Shown piece after piece: positions 1-8,997 of a stretch of 46,252 bases of DNA. The stretch is taken from the NCBI GenBank assembly GCA_903825445.1, contig CAIKAS010000332.1, forward strand, positions 1 to 46,252, in the 5' to 3' direction. The translations under genes were made by a program, and so were the position numbers. The DNA comes from an uncultured Acidobacteriia bacterium. Its GTDB lineage: Bacteria > Acidobacteriota > Terriglobia > Bryobacterales > Bryobacteraceae. The notes under the pieces were generated by a model. It made no database searches. It was not told the DNA's origin and saw nothing but the letters and a program-made list of their open reading frames with translations. Every line of letters begins with the position of its first letter. The first letter of the stretch is position 1.

Positions 1-538
1 CCATGAACGGTCGCATCAGTCCACCCCCCGCCGAGAACCCAATGAAACCGACTTTCTCAGGATCCAGTTTCATCTCCGCCGCACGCGAACGCACGATCTG
101 TACGGCGCGCTTGCCATCCAGGCTACGCGCCTCGGTGTTGTAAGTCGGCGACATTCTGTACGTCAGAACGAACGCAGTCACGCCCCATTCGTTGTACTGC
201 TCGGCGATATCCATTCCCTCCGCGCCGTACATCAGCATGATGTTCGAGCCACCCGGCGCGACGATCACTGACGATCCGTTCCGCTTTCCTTCCGGTGGTT
301 CAAAAACCGTGAGAAATGGATTGTCCAGCGGACCATTGCCTTTGGCGAGCGGCACGGTGCCCTCGGTCCAGAGCGGGATGTTGTAGTTGATGATCGGCTT
401 CACCGCTGGCACGGTTCGTTTCACAGCGCCGGAAGCTCCAGAAGGGGCAGTCTTCGGTGGCTTTATGGGAGCCTCCGCCGCTACGAGTACGCCGCAAACC
501 GAGAGGGCAGCCAGAACAGGTACATAAATATTGGCCAT
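1..538 (-). CDS. alpha/beta hydrolase (acetyl-xylan esterase/BD-FAE-like), truncated by the window edge
   Basis: An open frame runs leftwards from an ATG at 538 to the window edge without a stop, so only the first 179 codons are visible. The N-terminus (MANIYVPVLAALSVCGVLVA) looks like a signal peptide, which suggests export. The visible part has the opening of an alpha/beta hydrolase fold, with the strand VIVAPGG containing the oxyanion-hole region and, near the edge, GFSAGG, a G-x-S-x-G nucleophile elbow. This pattern is typical of the BD-FAE/acetyl esterase group acting on carbohydrate esters or other small esters. The Asp and His of the triad lie outside the window. It follows the M20 peptidase gene by 44 bp on the same strand and may be cotranscribed. 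The substrate cannot be decided. Confidence 0.75.
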   Translation of the reverse strand, partial: MANIYVPVLAALSVCGVLVAAEAPIKPPKTAPSGASGAVKRTVPAVKPIINYNIPLWTEGTVPLAKGNGPLDNPFLTVFEPPEGKRNGSSVIVAPGGSNIMLMYGAEGMDIAEQYNEWGVTAFVLTYRMSPTYNTEARSLDGKRAVQIVRSRAAEMKLDPEKVGFIGFSAGGGLMRPFM

Positions 539-582
539 GCGGAGAATTATGACAGATCGGTCCAGCCGGTGCGCATGCTGGT

Positions 583-1725
583 TCAACCAATTCCAGCCAC
601 GAGCTTAGCGAGAAGTGCCACGCGATCCGCCAACCGCTCCACCAGCACAGATTCGTGTGCGGCGTGAGCGCCTTCTCCCACTGCGCCGAGACCGTCCAGC
701 GTCGGCACTCCCAGCGCAGACGTGAAGTTCCCATCCGAGCCGCCGCCCGTCGAAGATTCTTCGAGCGTCACTCCCAGTTCGGCCGCGAAACTTCGAGCCA
801 GCCCGAACAACTGGGCCGTACCCTTGTTCCGTTCCATCGGCGGTCGATTCAATCCGCCGGTCACTTCGAGAGAACAGCGCTTATCGAAAGGTCGGAGCGT
901 CCTGAATTTCTTTTCCAGCGCGACCGCGTCCCGAGCGGTTTCAACTCGAATATCCACGAGCGTTTCCCCACCCGCTGCGACCACATTCGCTCGCGTGCCA
1001 CCAGCGATCACTCCCGGGTTGACCGTGGTGCCGCGCTTCAGATCCGTGAAGGCTGCGATCTTTTCGATCTGACGAGCCAGTTCTACTACGGCGCTTGCGC
1101 CACTTCCGAAATCGACGCCAGCATGCGCAGCGACTCCGCGAACGGCCACACGGTAACTGCCAGTCCCTTTTCGCGCCGTCTTCAGTTTGCCTTCAAGGCC
1201 AGTCCCCGGCTCCAGGACCAGCACAGCGCGGCAACCACCAGCCAGCGCCTCAGTCGGACGGCGTGATATCCTGCTGCCGGTTTCTTCCTCCGGATTTACG
1301 AGCAGGCCAATCTCGTTCGAAACGGGGATTTTCAGTTCGCGCAGCGCCCGCATTGCAAATGCAAAAATCGCCAGCCCTGCCTTCATATCGAGGACGCCTG
1401 GCCCCCACAACCGGCCGTCTTTTTGCCGAAATTTCATGGTGCGTATCGTGCCCAGCGGCCATACGGTATCGGAATGCCCGAGCACAAGAATCCGACCCTT
1501 CTTTTCGCGCCCTGGCAATCGGAAATCGCAAACGTAAGTCCGGCCCGCGCCCTTGTTTGGCACCGTCCGCCCATCGGCAATGTCGGCAAGCGAATCCGCC
1601 AGCAACGTAGCGCACCGACTCACAGCTTCGGGCGAATCCGTCGGCGACTCGCACTCCACTAGTTCCCTAATGAATCGGATCAGCGCTGGTCGGTTCTGGC
1701 GGGCCCATTTGAGCAAGGGATCCAT
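583..1725 (-). CDS. M20 family metallopeptidase, glutamate carboxypeptidase (CPG2)-like
   Basis: This is a dinuclear zinc hydrolase of the M20 family, closest in layout to carboxypeptidase G2-type enzymes that remove C-terminal glutamate or process small peptides. Visible ligands are the His of GHSDTVWP (about residue 85), the Asp of GVLDMKAG, the Glu pair of NPEEETGS, the Glu of LEPG and the late His in GEGAHAAHE. The GGGSDGN segment is also typical. A dimerisation insert with the AAHAG motif sits in the middle. No signal peptide is evident. I place the start at ATG 1725; an in-frame GTG lies at 1731, two codons upstream. The dipeptidyl peptidase gene ends 7 bp before, so the two are probably cotranscribed and may cooperate in peptide use. 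Exact specificity is not determinable. Confidence 0.85.
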   Translation of the reverse strand: MDPLLKWARQNRPALIRFIRELVECESPTDSPEAVSRCATLLADSLADIADGRTVPNKGAGRTYVCDFRLPGREKKGRILVLGHSDTVWPLGTIRTMKFRQKDGRLWGPGVLDMKAGLAIFAFAMRALRELKIPVSNEIGLLVNPEEETGSRISRRPTEALAGGCRAVLVLEPGTGLEGKLKTARKGTGSYRVAVRGVAAHAGVDFGSGASAVVELARQIEKIAAFTDLKRGTTVNPGVIAGGTRANVVAAGGETLVDIRVETARDAVALEKKFRTLRPFDKRCSLEVTGGLNRPPMERNKGTAQLFGLARSFAAELGVTLEESSTGGGSDGNFTSALGVPTLDGLGAVGEGAHAAHESVLVERLADRVALLAKLVAGIG

Positions 1726-1732
1726 AAGCACA

Positions 1733-3919
1733 CTATTTCAGGTTGTCCTCGAAGAACTTCGTCGTCTCATCCAGCATCTGCTTACGCGCCGGGCCAGCGA
1801 CCCCATGCTGCTTGCCAGGATAGACCACCATAAAGAACTGCTTACCTGCGTTCTCCAGCGCTCCCGCCATCTGCACCGTGTTCTGGAAATGCACGTTGTC
1901 GTCCTCGATGTTGTGCAGCAGCAGCAGTTTCGTGTCTCCCATTTGCGCCGCCGCGTTGACTGGCGAGCTTTTCCGATAGCCCTCGGCATTCTCTTCCGGT
2001 AACCCCATATAGCGCTCGGTATAGATCGAATCGTAATTGCGCCAATCCGATACTGACCCGCCCGCGATTCCAACCCGAACCAAGCCAGGCGCATGTGTCG
2101 CTGTGTACAGGACCATGTACCCGCCGTAACTCCAGCCTTCCATCCCGATGCGATTCGGATCTACAAAGCCCAGCGATACCAGATACCCAATTCCATCTTT
2201 CTGGTCGGCCAACTCCTGCGCACCCAGGTTATGCCAGATCGTGGATTCAAAAGCGTGGCCGCGACCCTTCGATCCGCGGTTATCCAGTTGCCAAACCACG
2301 AAACCCTTTTGCGCCAGCACCTGCGCCCAGTTAACGCCTGCCCACGAGTCGGTCACGTTCTGCACATCCGGTCCGCCATAGACGAGGACGACTGCCGGAT
2401 ACTTCTTCCCACCTTCAAAACCGGCCGGCTTAATCAGATGGGCATACAGCTTGGTGCCGTCGGCCGTGTTCATCGTCACACTCTCGACAGGATGCAGATC
2501 GAGCGTCTCGATTGCCGTCCGGTCGGCCTCACGATAGACGGCAACTTCTCTGCCGTCGGTCGTGCGCAAGGTACTCCGAACCGGCGAACCGACGTTACTG
2601 AAATCGTCCATATAGTGTTCACCATCGGGCGAAAACGAAACCGAATGAGTGCCTGCGCCTTCGGAGATCCGGTGGGCGCCCGAGCCATCGAGTGCCGCCG
2701 AATAGAGCTGCCGTTCAATCGGGCTGGCCTCTGTCGACGTATAAAATACGCGCTGATTCTTTTCGTCGATGGCTGCGATCTTATCGACTTCCCAATTGCC
2801 GCTCGTCACCTGCGAGCGCTGTTTGCCATCGACGCCATAAATATAAAAATGCCGGTGTCCGCTTCGCTCGCTCGCCCACAAAAACCGTTCGTCGGAAGCG
2901 AGAAAATGCGGCTGTTCCTGCACATTGATCCAGTACTTGTCCTCTTCGTGCAGTACCGTTTTCGCCGCCCCCGTTTGCGCATTAGCGAGCATCAGATCGA
3001 GCTTATTCTGCACTCGGTTCAGCCGTTCCGCCAGCAATTCGTGGCTGTTCGGAGCCCACACGACTCGTGCCAACAGGTTGTCGCTTGGAGACCCCAGTTC
3101 CATCCATTTCGTTGAGCCACCCGTGACCGGCACGACGCCCAGACGCACGCCAGCATTCGGATCCCCTGCCTTTGGATACCTTTCCGGCTCCACCACTCCG
3201 TGGGTATCCATCAATGAAACCTGAGGAAAAACCGGTTCGCGCGAGACATCGAATTGCAAATACGCCAACGACTGGCTGTCGGGCGACCACCAGTACGCGG
3301 TATTCAGAAACAACTCCTCTGGGTAGACCCAATCCGCCTCGCCGTTCCGAAGCGTTTCCGAGCCGTCGTTTGTGAGCCTCGTGATTGCCTTCGTCTTGAC
3401 AGCAATTGCGTACAGGTCGTGTCCCCGCCGGAACGAAACGAACTTATTGTCTGGCGAAAGCTTCGGATCCCGCTCTTGCTCAGGCGTATGCGTCAGCCGG
3501 TCAAAACTGCCCTTATCGGCATTCACAACGAACAGATCGCCCGATGCTGCAACCAGAAGATGGCGGCCATCGGCAAACCACTGGGCTCCTTTTTCGCTAA
3601 CCCGGCGATTGGTCCAGTCTGCGGCGTCGGCAACGGCGCTACGGTCGGGTTTCGCCGCTGCCTCATCCAGTTCCTGAATCGCGATCACGCTGCGTTGTCT
3701 GCCCGTCGCGAGGTTGTAAATGCTCAGCTTGCCGTTATCGATGATCGCGAATTTGTCGCCCGACGGCGCCCAGCGGATGGAATCAGTGACGCCTGCGGGA
3801 GGCCCCGCAATATCGTCCAGCGTGACAGGCCGCTTCTGCGCTGCCGCCAGTTGCGCGATCCATAGGGAACCAGCTGTGAGCAGCAGCCCGCAGGCAATAT
3901 GCGTTCTCTTCGTGAACAT
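1733..3919 (-). CDS. dipeptidyl peptidase IV-like S9 serine protease
   Basis: The protein is a prolyl oligopeptidase-family (S9B) exopeptidase that would remove X-Pro or X-Ala dipeptides from peptides in the periplasm or outside the cell. Translation from ATG 3919 gives about 728 residues with an N-terminal hydrophobic signal (MFTKRTHIACGLLLTAGSLW). A beta-propeller covers roughly residues 30-470, followed by the alpha/beta hydrolase domain. The latter shows VYGGPDVQNVTDSW, the nucleophile elbow GWSYGGYM, the acidic residue in HNIEDDNVHF and the His in YPGKQHG. The propeller also carries the DWVYPEELF segment with the Glu pair that binds the substrate amino terminus in DPP-IV enzymes. The frame extends ten codons upstream, but ATG 3919 gives the proper signal peptide. 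It lies 39 bp after the cytochrome c gene. Confidence 0.9.
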   Translation of the reverse strand: MFTKRTHIACGLLLTAGSLWIAQLAAAQKRPVTLDDIAGPPAGVTDSIRWAPSGDKFAIIDNGKLSIYNLATGRQRSVIAIQELDEAAAKPDRSAVADAADWTNRRVSEKGAQWFADGRHLLVAASGDLFVVNADKGSFDRLTHTPEQERDPKLSPDNKFVSFRRGHDLYAIAVKTKAITRLTNDGSETLRNGEADWVYPEELFLNTAYWWSPDSQSLAYLQFDVSREPVFPQVSLMDTHGVVEPERYPKAGDPNAGVRLGVVPVTGGSTKWMELGSPSDNLLARVVWAPNSHELLAERLNRVQNKLDLMLANAQTGAAKTVLHEEDKYWINVQEQPHFLASDERFLWASERSGHRHFYIYGVDGKQRSQVTSGNWEVDKIAAIDEKNQRVFYTSTEASPIERQLYSAALDGSGAHRISEGAGTHSVSFSPDGEHYMDDFSNVGSPVRSTLRTTDGREVAVYREADRTAIETLDLHPVESVTMNTADGTKLYAHLIKPAGFEGGKKYPAVVLVYGGPDVQNVTDSWAGVNWAQVLAQKGFVVWQLDNRGSKGRGHAFESTIWHNLGAQELADQKDGIGYLVSLGFVDPNRIGMEGWSYGGYMVLYTATHAPGLVRVGIAGGSVSDWRNYDSIYTERYMGLPEENAEGYRKSSPVNAAAQMGDTKLLLLHNIEDDNVHFQNTVQMAGALENAGKQFFMVVYPGKQHGVAGPARKQMLDETTKFFEDNLK

Positions 3920-3934
3920 GAGGGCGACGCCCTC
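3920..3934 (-). promoter_or_regulatory. short inverted repeat abutting the dipeptidyl peptidase start codon
   Basis: The 15 nt GAGGGCGACGCCCTC form a six-base-pair G/C-rich stem with a three-base loop that ends directly at the ATG of the dipeptidyl peptidase gene at 3919. The only purine-rich Shine-Dalgarno candidate (GAGGG) lies inside the stem. If the hairpin forms in the mRNA it would hide the ribosome binding site. Its role is inferred. Confidence 0.35.
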
Positions 3935-3958
3935 ATTGTAGCGGCTCAACTGCTCCGA

Positions 3959-4360
3959 CTACTTCTTTTGCAGGCCTTCCAGATACTTCGCGACATTGTA
4001 AACGCGCAGTTTTCCGTAGTCTCGATCCGAGATGTCCTGAGAAAAGACAGGTCCCCAAACCGGCATCTCACGCGTGCCGTGCGACAGTCCAATCAGGTTT
4101 TCACCCGCAATCACCGCCTGGACCCGTTCCAACGGGAATTGATCGCCATTGCGTTTTGCAATCAGCGTCAGATCCGCCGCCTTTGTTTTCAATTCCCGCG
4201 ACATGGGCCCGTCACCAGTGGCCCGGACTCCATGGCACGACGCGCAGTACTGAGTGAATAATTTCGCACCGTCGAGCGGCAAAGAGGTGACTTGCGCCCG
4301 CGCCTTTACGGCGGCGATAACCAGCAGGACAATGACGCCCAAAGCTACCCGAAGTTTCAT
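3959..4360 (-). CDS. class I-like monohaem cytochrome c, exported
   Basis: This 133-residue protein starts with a signal peptide (MKLRVALGVIVLLVIAAVKA) and carries one haem-binding CASCHG motif at about residues 39-44. A likely axial methionine lies in REMPVWGP near residue 98. It would act as a periplasmic electron carrier or as a redox subunit of a dehydrogenase. The gene follows the ureidoglycolate amidohydrolase gene after 117 bp on the same strand. The neighbouring operon contains a xanthine dehydrogenase, but that enzyme is cytoplasmic in type, so a direct electron-transfer link is only a guess. The spacing is much larger than inside the operon, so it could have its own promoter. Confidence 0.85.
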   Translation of the reverse strand: MKLRVALGVIVLLVIAAVKARAQVTSLPLDGAKLFTQYCASCHGVRATGDGPMSRELKTKAADLTLIAKRNGDQFPLERVQAVIAGENLIGLSHGTREMPVWGPVFSQDISDRDYGKLRVYNVAKYLEGLQKK

Positions 4361-4477
4361 GGCAGTATCGGTGACCTCACAGTCATACTTGCAATTCCAG
4401 TGCCGCCCCGCAGTCCCTGCAACGCCGTCATTTGCAGCAATGGAGCGTCAAAATGCGCAAGTTTAGCGCCGCCTGAA

Positions 4478-5722
4478 CTAGTCGCCCTGCGCCAGACGAG
4501 CCATGGTTTCGGCAAGCACAAGGACTCCGGTGGCAATCGATTCCGGCGATGAATACTCTTCCGGACGGTGACTCACGCCATTACGGCAGGGGATGAAAAT
4601 CATGGCAGCCGGGCAAATGCGCGCCATGAAAAGCGAGTCGTGGTAAGCCCGGCTCACCATCCGGTCGCACGCGATGCCATGGGATTCGCAAACGGTGGTC
4701 ACGGTGCCGACAATTCCGCTGTCGCACGATGCCGGGTCGTCGCGGTTGACAACCTCCGTGGTTACTTTCACGCCACGCCGCGCCGAAACGTCCGTGCATG
4801 CGCGCTCCAGGCTGGTGATCATGCCATCGCGCCTGGCGCCATCGATATCGCGAATATCCGCCTCCAGTTTTGCCTTGCTTGGAACGCTGTTGACGAGCCC
4901 CGGGAACACCTCGCAGATCCCGGTTGTTGCGACACTGTCGATCGCGCCGGTGGAACGCGCGGCGGCTTCCAGAGCGAGTGCGATCTCCGCCGCAGCCAGA
5001 AAGGCGTCGTGTCTGGACGGCATTAGGACAGCACCTGCATGTCCGCCGTGGCCCTCAATCGCGATTCGAAGGCTTGCAGGAGCGGCAATCGCGGTGACTG
5101 CGCCGATTGGAATACCGCGTTGCTCCAGCAACGGACCCTGCTCGATGTGCAGTTCCACGAATCCTGCATAGTGACCAACAGGAAGACGTGTGGAGGATAA
5201 GTCTCCGATAAACCCGGCTCCCTGACGCACAGAGCGCAGGGTTTCTCCAGCTGAATCCCCCAACTTCAGGTCGGCCGAGGCGTCGAGCGCACCGCTCATC
5301 AGTCGGCTTCCCAGGCAGCCGATGCCAAACCGGGTTGGCTCCTCGGACGTGAAAAAGATCAACTCAAGGGAGCGGGTGGGCTGGAATCCACTCTCCTTCA
5401 GCGCGCGGATTGCCTCCAGTCCGCCGAGCACGCCGACGGTGCCGTCGTAGCGTCCGGAATGGGGAATCGCGTCGATATGGGAGCCGGTAGCGATGGCGGG
5501 TAAATTCGGTTTTGATCCCTGCCATCGGGCATAAGTGTTGCCGACCGCGTCCTCCCGGACCTCGAGACCGGCTGCCGCACAAAGCCCCTTCAGCCAAACT
5601 CGGGCCCGCATGTCCTGCTCGGAAAACACGATGCGTTCCACCTCTGGCGCGGGAATGGCGGAGATTTCTGCCAGTTCGGCAAGTTCGCTCTCAAGACGGG
5701 AGGATTGAATCTTCAGGTTCAT
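4478..5722 (-). CDS. ureidoglycolate amidohydrolase (plant-type UAH), M20 amidase family
   Basis: The enzyme would convert S-ureidoglycolate to glyoxylate, CO2 and two ammonia, the last step of the ureide pathway. It belongs to the M20/M28-like amidohydrolases with AllC and N-carbamoyl-amino-acid hydrolases. Metal ligands are visible: SHIDAIP (H82), D93, the Glu pair of TSEEPTRFG (127/128), a His in LHIEQGP and the late His in SHRPEEYSS. Three segments resemble plant UAH rather than AllC: GHGGHAGAVLMP, SRAYHDSLFMARI and FIPCRNGVSHRPEEYSSPE. AllC proteins instead have NHAGTTPM and SGAGHDA. The start is ATG 5722, which overlaps the stop of the preceding gene as ATGA; the open frame extends 48 codons further upstream but that part overlaps allE. 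The product is 414 residues. An N-carbamoyl-amino-acid hydrolase is the alternative reading. Confidence 0.85.
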   Translation of the reverse strand: MNLKIQSSRLESELAELAEISAIPAPEVERIVFSEQDMRARVWLKGLCAAAGLEVREDAVGNTYARWQGSKPNLPAIATGSHIDAIPHSGRYDGTVGVLGGLEAIRALKESGFQPTRSLELIFFTSEEPTRFGIGCLGSRLMSGALDASADLKLGDSAGETLRSVRQGAGFIGDLSSTRLPVGHYAGFVELHIEQGPLLEQRGIPIGAVTAIAAPASLRIAIEGHGGHAGAVLMPSRHDAFLAAAEIALALEAAARSTGAIDSVATTGICEVFPGLVNSVPSKAKLEADIRDIDGARRDGMITSLERACTDVSARRGVKVTTEVVNRDDPASCDSGIVGTVTTVCESHGIACDRMVSRAYHDSLFMARICPAAMIFIPCRNGVSHRPEEYSSPESIATGVLVLAETMARLAQGD

Positions 5723-6456
5723 AGGTCGGATTTTTGGCCGCTGAGCGGATGGCGGTTCCAGTCTTTGTAGATGATGTATTTTGCCGGCATCTTGCCCAGC
5801 GCTCCAAACCACTGGGCGCAGAAAGGGGCCATCCAGATAAAATCGCCAGCCTTGGTTGGATACCAACGGTCGCCGAGCCGGTAAATACCGCCACCTTCCA
5901 GCATCAGCAGGCCGTGCTCCATGACGTGGCTTTCCACCATCGGCAAGGTGGCTCCGGGCGGATAGGTCATGGTGTTTACGGCGAAATCGAAAGTGATGTC
6001 GTTCGGCAGCAGATGGCGAACTTCGATATCCGGCTCGCCATCGAGCGGCAATGGATCGACTGCCTGCTCATCGCCAGTAAACGCATCCGGTGTCTGGCCG
6101 GCCAGATCGGTATGCAGTTTTTCGATGACCAGCGCGTGCGCCGCGCCGTGGGCAGCAATATGGGTGGCGCTTGCCGGGGGGAGATAGGCGTACTGGCCGG
6201 GTGAAAGCGTCGTGTGATCCACCGTCACGAAACCGTCGAGAACATACAGGAACATCTGTGCCGCATTCGTTTCCATACTGCCGCCGGTGGCGAACTCCAC
6301 GGTATACGCAGTGAAGCCCGCGCCGCTGGCAGGCGCCGCATGGACGATGGCCGTCGCGTGGCGCATCCCTGGCAATGGAGCGCGCACGAAGGTATCGGGC
6401 GTGAGAAGAAAGTGGTCGGGCGCGCTGCCCGCGCGGGTGAATCCGAGATTCTGCAT
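5719..6456 (-). CDS. allE: (S)-ureidoglycine aminohydrolase, bicupin
   Basis: This 245-residue bicupin would hydrolyse S-ureidoglycine to S-ureidoglycolate and ammonia, preserving stereochemistry, using one Mn2+ ion. The C-terminal cupin shows the metal site ESHVMEHG (Glu, His and His four residues on) and the Gln of PFCAQWFG, the same E/H/H/Q set known for plant and bacterial ureidoglycine aminohydrolase. The segments YRLGDRWYP and AGDFIWMAP are also characteristic. Length is close to that of E. coli YlbA/AllE (about 260). The start ATG at 6456 overlaps the stop of allantoinase (TAATG) and its own stop overlaps the next start (ATGA). It therefore sits exactly between the allantoate and ureidoglycolate steps. 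Confidence 0.92.
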   Translation of the reverse strand: MQNLGFTRAGSAPDHFLLTPDTFVRAPLPGMRHATAIVHAAPASGAGFTAYTVEFATGGSMETNAAQMFLYVLDGFVTVDHTTLSPGQYAYLPPASATHIAAHGAAHALVIEKLHTDLAGQTPDAFTGDEQAVDPLPLDGEPDIEVRHLLPNDITFDFAVNTMTYPPGATLPMVESHVMEHGLLMLEGGGIYRLGDRWYPTKAGDFIWMAPFCAQWFGALGKMPAKYIIYKDWNRHPLSGQKSDL

Positions 6457-7805
6457 TACGATCCTTTTCCTGGCCGGACGAATCTGCCGGGCGTTGTTGC
6501 CGTTATTTCTCCATCAAAGCAGATGCGCTCACCGCGGCGGAAAGTGGCGCGTACTGAACCGCGCAGCGTGCGTCCGATATACGGGCTGATCCGATGCCGC
6601 TGCAATAGTGAATCCGCCGTGACCTCGCGTGAATCTTTTAGGTTGACCAGCGCAAGATCGGCATAGAATCCTGGCCTGATCGAGCCTCGGTTTGTGAGCC
6701 GAAAACGCCTTGAAGCATTGCCCGCGATCAATCTGGCGAGTTGTTCGGGCGTCACTCCCCGCTCATGCAGTCCCGCATCGAGCAACGCCGGCAGTGTGGA
6801 TTGAACACCGGCAATCCCGCCCCAGATTTCGAAGAAATTCGCTCTCTCCTTTAGTTCAGGATGGCACGGAGAATGGTCCGACCCGACCATGTCAACATCG
6901 CCGCGAACCAGCGCTTTCCACAACGGGGCCTGCTCTTGCGAACTGCGTAGCGGCGGCGCACATTTGGCGACGGCGCCGATGCGCAGCATGTCATCGCCGG
7001 TAAAGAACAGGTAGTGGGGACACGTTTCGACGGAGACATCGGCGCCAGCTGTCCGCGCCTCCAACGCCGCCGCCACGCCGCTGCCGGAACTGATATGTAC
7101 GACGTGCAGACTGCATCCGGTTTCGCGCGCCATTCGCCCCGCTCGCGAGATTGCCTCCACTTCGGCTGCGATGGGGCGTGAGGCGAGGAACGCTCGAACA
7201 TCCGACTGACCGGCATCCATCAGTCGTTGCGTGATCGCTTTCGTGGTCTCTTCATTCTCCGCGTGAACGAGAACGGGCAGGCCGAGACCGGCCGCTACCT
7301 TCATGGCCGTGTAAAGCGTTTCGTCATCGGAGCGCGGGAATTCGGGCAGTCCCGAATCGCAGAGAAACGCCTTGAATCCTATGGCACCACGGTCCGCCAT
7401 GTCGGGCAGGGAAGCGGCATTGCCGGGAATGATGCCGCCCCACAGTCCGAAATCGGTCACCGAGGCCGCCTCCAGGGCGGCTCGTTTCGCGTCAAACGCG
7501 GCCGCAGTGACGGTACAGGGCGAGGAGTTGAGCGGCATGTCAATGAACATGGTTCCGCCACCTGCGGCAAGCGCGCTGCTTCCGGTTTTCGCGCCCTCCC
7601 ATTCCGTCCTGCCCGGTTCATTGAAGTGAACATGGATATCAATCAGGCCGGGGAAGATAGTGAGTCCGGTGGCATCGAATTCCTGTGAGGCACCCGGCAG
7701 ATCCGTTCCCACGGCTGAAATATGTTCGCCTTCGATGGCGATATCGGCTCGGATGATGCTGTTCGGCGTGACCACATCGGCGCGGCGAATCACGAGATCA
7801 GGCAT
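6456..7805 (-). CDS. allB: allantoinase
   Basis: Allantoinase opens the hydantoin ring of S-allantoin to give allantoate. This 449-residue amidohydrolase-superfamily enzyme shows the complete binuclear metal site: HVH (H58, H60), the carboxylated Lys in GFKAFLC (K145), HAEN (H181), HVVHIS (H237) and GSDHSPC (D310). KAFLC is the usual context of the bridging lysine in allantoinases, where dihydroorotases differ. I place the start at ATG 7805, where the conserved N-terminus [12 protein letters not shown] begins. This overlaps the end of allC by 8 bp. The open frame continues 19 codons upstream but only within the allC coding region. Functional context on both sides supports allantoinase over dihydropyrimidinase or dihydroorotase. 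Confidence 0.93.
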   Translation of the reverse strand: MPDLVIRRADVVTPNSIIRADIAIEGEHISAVGTDLPGASQEFDATGLTIFPGLIDIHVHFNEPGRTEWEGAKTGSSALAAGGGTMFIDMPLNSSPCTVTAAAFDAKRAALEAASVTDFGLWGGIIPGNAASLPDMADRGAIGFKAFLCDSGLPEFPRSDDETLYTAMKVAAGLGLPVLVHAENEETTKAITQRLMDAGQSDVRAFLASRPIAAEVEAISRAGRMARETGCSLHVVHISSGSGVAAALEARTAGADVSVETCPHYLFFTGDDMLRIGAVAKCAPPLRSSQEQAPLWKALVRGDVDMVGSDHSPCHPELKERANFFEIWGGIAGVQSTLPALLDAGLHERGVTPEQLARLIAGNASRRFRLTNRGSIRPGFYADLALVNLKDSREVTADSLLQRHRISPYIGRTLRGSVRATFRRGERICFDGEITATTPGRFVRPGKGS

Positions 7806-8997
7806 GGGATCGCTCCAGTTCTGCAATGAAAAGCCGCCCTGCATGCAGCGCGGCATCGACATCGCCGGCAGTCACCGACTCATCGGGGTGATGGCTGATG
7901 CCGCCCGGACTACGCAGGAACAGCATGGTCGAGGGCACGAGCGGGGCCAGAATCATGGCATCGTGTCCCGCGCCGCTAGCCATTCGATGCACTGGAAGAC
8001 CTGCGTTGGCGACGGCCTTCGCTAAAAGGTCGCAAAGGCCCGCATCCATCGGCACGGTTGGCTGATCGAGCAGCAGATCGTCCGAAGCAGAGAGCCGCCG
8101 CCGCGACGCGATGGCGTGAGCCGCGTTCAGCAGCGCGGCTGCGCAGCGCTGGCGCGTGTCGTCGGAGGAATGTCGTATATCCAGGCTGGCGCGGACATCG
8201 CCGGGAATCACATTTCCGGCATTCGGCGATACACCCAGTGCCCCCACAGTGGCGACGAGACCCGGTTCCAGATTCGCGACTTCCTCCACTTTCAATATCC
8301 ATTCAGCAGCTGCAGTCAGGGCATCCTGGCGCAATTGCATCGGAGTCGTTCCGGCGTGATTGGCTTGCCCTTCGAATGTCACCGAAAAGCGGCTCTGTCC
8401 CACGATGCAATTCACTACCGCCAGCGGCAAGCGGGCATCATCCAGCACTGGCCCCTGCTCGATGTGCATTTCGAGGTAGCCGATAACGTTTGGAGAAATC
8501 CGGGCCGCGTCGATTTGTTTCGGGTCGAGCCCATAGCTTCGGATTGCCTCTGCCACGGAAACACCGTTGCGGTCACGGCGCGAAAGCGCGGGGGAATCGA
8601 GGGTTCCAGCCAACGCCCGACTACCAATGAATGGCATGCCGAAGCGGACTCCCTCTTCTTCAGAGAAGCCGACGACCTCAATTGCAATCGCGGGCCGGGT
8701 GGCTGCGAGTGCGATGCCCATCACGACGCCCAAAATGCCATCGAAAGCGCCTGCCCCGGGGACCGTATCGAGATGCGAGGCGATCATCAGACTGGCCGCT
8801 CCTGGATCTCCGAAGAGGCCATAAAGGTTGCCTGCCGCATCCACCCAAATCTGCATGCCAAGCGCGCGCATTCTGTCTCCGAGGATGCGATGAACGTCGT
8901 GCATCGGAGTTGAAAGGAAAGTGCGCGTAGTTCTCCCCGGCTCCTCGCTGCACGACGCGAGTTCACGGCAGAGATCGATGATTTCGATGCCGGTCAT
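7798..8997 (-). CDS. allC: allantoate amidohydrolase
   Basis: The enzyme releases ammonia and CO2 from allantoate to give S-ureidoglycine. It is a 399-residue M20-type amidohydrolase with [10 protein letters not shown] (H75), D86, the Glu pair of SEEEGVRFG, a His in MHIEQGP and the final His in SHHPDES. The segments [19 protein letters not shown] and SGAGHDAMI match E. coli AllC closely and separate it from its paralogue at 4478-5722 in the same operon. The start ATG at 8997 overlaps the stop of HIU hydrolase (ATGA). It could also be called N-carbamoyl-L-amino-acid hydrolase by general annotation, but the operon context and motifs favour allantoate. Confidence 0.92.
   Translation of the reverse strand: MTGIEIIDLCRELASCSEEPGRTTRTFLSTPMHDVHRILGDRMRALGMQIWVDAAGNLYGLFGDPGAASLMIASHLDTVPGAGAFDGILGVVMGIALAATRPAIAIEVVGFSEEEGVRFGMPFIGSRALAGTLDSPALSRRDRNGVSVAEAIRSYGLDPKQIDAARISPNVIGYLEMHIEQGPVLDDARLPLAVVNCIVGQSRFSVTFEGQANHAGTTPMQLRQDALTAAAEWILKVEEVANLEPGLVATVGALGVSPNAGNVIPGDVRASLDIRHSSDDTRQRCAAALLNAAHAIASRRRLSASDDLLLDQPTVPMDAGLCDLLAKAVANAGLPVHRMASGAGHDAMILAPLVPSTMLFLRSPGGISHHPDESVTAGDVDAALHAGRLFIAELERSHA

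Noticed and set aside
2093..3115. Long open frame (340 codons) on the plus strand opposite the dipeptidyl peptidase gene
   Set aside because: It lies wholly antisense to a clear S9 protease, has no family resemblance, and is the usual shadow of GC-rich coding DNA.
4478..5866. Upstream in-frame extension of UAH to 5866
   Set aside because: The extra 48 codons overlap allE out of frame, and ATG 5722 forms the ATGA junction seen throughout the operon.
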